Shown in pieces: positions 4,809 through 5,602 of a stretch of 5,602 bases of DNA. Under the pieces are notes generated by a model that was not told the origin of the DNA, did no database searches, and saw nothing but the letters and a program-made list of their open reading frames with translations. How positions within the stretch are numbered: position 1 is the stretch's first letter; the number at the start of each line of letters is the position of its first letter. Made by a program: the position numbers and the translations under genes. Origin of the DNA: Candidatus Thorarchaeota archaeon (lineage in GTDB: Archaea; Asgardarchaeota; Thorarchaeia; Thorarchaeales; Thorarchaeaceae); NCBI GenBank assembly GCA_020355105.1, contig CP070658.1:761961-767562 (forward strand), written 5' to 3'.

Positions 4809-5602
4809 ATGCCTAAGGAATCTCTCGAGAAAGAACTCGAGCATGTGCTTAGAGAAGACCTCATGGTCGCTTGCCAGTACTGGGACATAGATGTCAGTAC
4901 TAGCGAGTCTGGCACAAAGCTGATCGCATTGCTCGCCGAGAAGATGAGGGACGAGGAAACCAGAAGCCGCGTCTTTGAAACGTTCTCAGACAGAGAAAGA
5001 GACCTCCTAGGGATGCTCGCGTTAAATCGAGGAGCAATGAGTAATGACAAGCTGAAGCCCTTCAGGAAGATCTATAGCTACGGCCAGCTGAATCAGACCG
5101 AGCGGGAACTTAGGAAGAAGGGCGTCATTATCCGTAGGATGATGTCCAGACTGACAGACTTTGGTAGAGAGGTTGCGGAGTTCAAGGTCCTCGACTTCTT
5201 CATGCCTCTCTTGACTGAGCTATTCTCGTCCAAACCGCAGCCTAGTCGTGAGCTGCCCAAGAAGGCGAAGACCGTCGTTGATGACCGCGACACTCTTCTA
5301 ATCGACATGCTTTTGCTTGTATCCTATGCTGCGAAGAATGAAGTCAGAATGACGAGCTCTTGGGAATTTCCAAAACGAGAGATGGACCAAATAATGTCTG
5401 CAATGTCCAAGCCCACTGCAGAGAGGTTTGAGCTCGTTCAGAAGATGGCGCGCAAGTCAGGGGCATACGGCATTGTTGAGGAAGATAGAGTGGTCCCAGG
5501 CAAGGTTGAGTCACTCTTCTCAGGGGGGCAGGATGTCGTTTCGCGTCGGTTGCTTCTCTCAGCGCTAGGCAGGACGCGAGCAATCTGGGCAACACCAGAC
5601 CA
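4809..5602 (+). CDS. Helicase-associated, SAP-like/winged-helix protein; probable XPB partner (runs off right edge)
   Basis: An open frame of 264 complete codons starts at ATG 4809 and continues past the window without a stop. The only upstream in-frame sequence before a TAA (4749-4751) has no ATG, so this start is well supported. Residues 1-46 form a SAP-like pair of helices (LREDLMVACQYWDI, then TKLIALLAEKM). Residues 56-110 look like a winged helix (FSDRERDLLGMLALNRGA ... ERELRKKGVIIRR). Residues 160-250 include VRMTSSWEFPKREMDQIM and ERFELVQKMARKSGAYGI. This order matches the 'helicase-associated domain' proteins encoded next to XPB in many bacteria (as I recall, Rv0862c beside Rv0861c in Mycobacterium tuberculosis), whose C-terminal part resembles the XPB N-terminal domain; that part would lie beyond the edge. 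Role inferred: DNA-binding partner or regulator of the XPB helicase at 744-2450. Family assignment is by layout and remembered motifs; a generic winged-helix regulator is the alternative. It is divergent from the RFC-like gene across 155 bases. Confidence 0.8.
   Translation, partial: MPKESLEKELEHVLREDLMVACQYWDIDVSTSESGTKLIALLAEKMRDEETRSRVFETFSDRERDLLGMLALNRGAMSNDKLKPFRKIYSYGQLNQTERELRKKGVIIRRMMSRLTDFGREVAEFKVLDFFMPLLTELFSSKPQPSRELPKKAKTVVDDRDTLLIDMLLLVSYAAKNEVRMTSSWEFPKREMDQIMSAMSKPTAERFELVQKMARKSGAYGIVEEDRVVPGKVESLFSGGQDVVSRRLLLSALGRTRAIWATPD

Noticed and set aside
4551..4844. Minus-strand open frame spanning the divergent promoter region upstream of the RFC-like gene
   Set aside because: It overlaps the N-terminus of the RFC-like gene in another frame and the start of the plus-strand partner gene, and shows no domain or ribosome binding site.
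1..5602. CRISPR array, insertion sequence, tRNA or rRNA
   Set aside because: No regularly spaced repeats, transposase motifs, paired terminal inverted repeats, T-loop GGTTCGA-type sequence or conserved rRNA segments were seen in reading the window.

Overview
The window looks archaeal, although its longest gene is of a type best known from bacteria. The evidence for archaea is a clamp-loader ATPase of the RFC small-subunit type (bacteria use DnaX/HolB instead), a RIO-type kinase, and A/T-rich TATA-like boxes at archaeal spacing ahead of most genes. Base composition is close to even and arginine is often AGA/AGG. An uncultivated lineage, possibly Asgard-like, would fit, but nothing here proves it.

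Layout, left to right. Positions 1-270 (minus strand) hold the 5' part of a RIO-type kinase gene that runs off the left edge. Positions 271-743 form a 473-base divergent intergenic region with a palindromic TATA-like box, a small hairpin, a short overlapping ORF and the likely XPB promoter. Positions 744-2450 (plus) encode an intact XPB-type DNA helicase. Only 15 bases separate its stop from the convergent 2466-3434 gene (minus), a small-molecule kinase of the aminoglycoside/choline kinase fold. Upstream of that on the minus strand, 3532-4653 encodes a divergent RFC small-subunit paralogue with altered motifs and an insertion of about 50 residues. Positions 4654-4808 are a divergent promoter region. 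From 4809 (plus) a gene runs off the right edge. Its 264 visible codons have the layout of the helicase-associated proteins that sit beside XPB in many bacteria.

How the genes may fit together: the XPB helicase and the partial right-hand gene are probably functional partners in DNA repair or DNA opening, on the same strand but separated by two opposite-strand genes. The RFC paralogue keeps the ATPase core but has lost several signature residues of a standard clamp-loader subunit, so it may load or unload a clamp in a specialised complex, possibly linked to the same repair context. The two kinases (RIO type and APH type) have no visible mechanistic link to the DNA genes. No mobile element, CRISPR array, tRNA or rRNA was seen.
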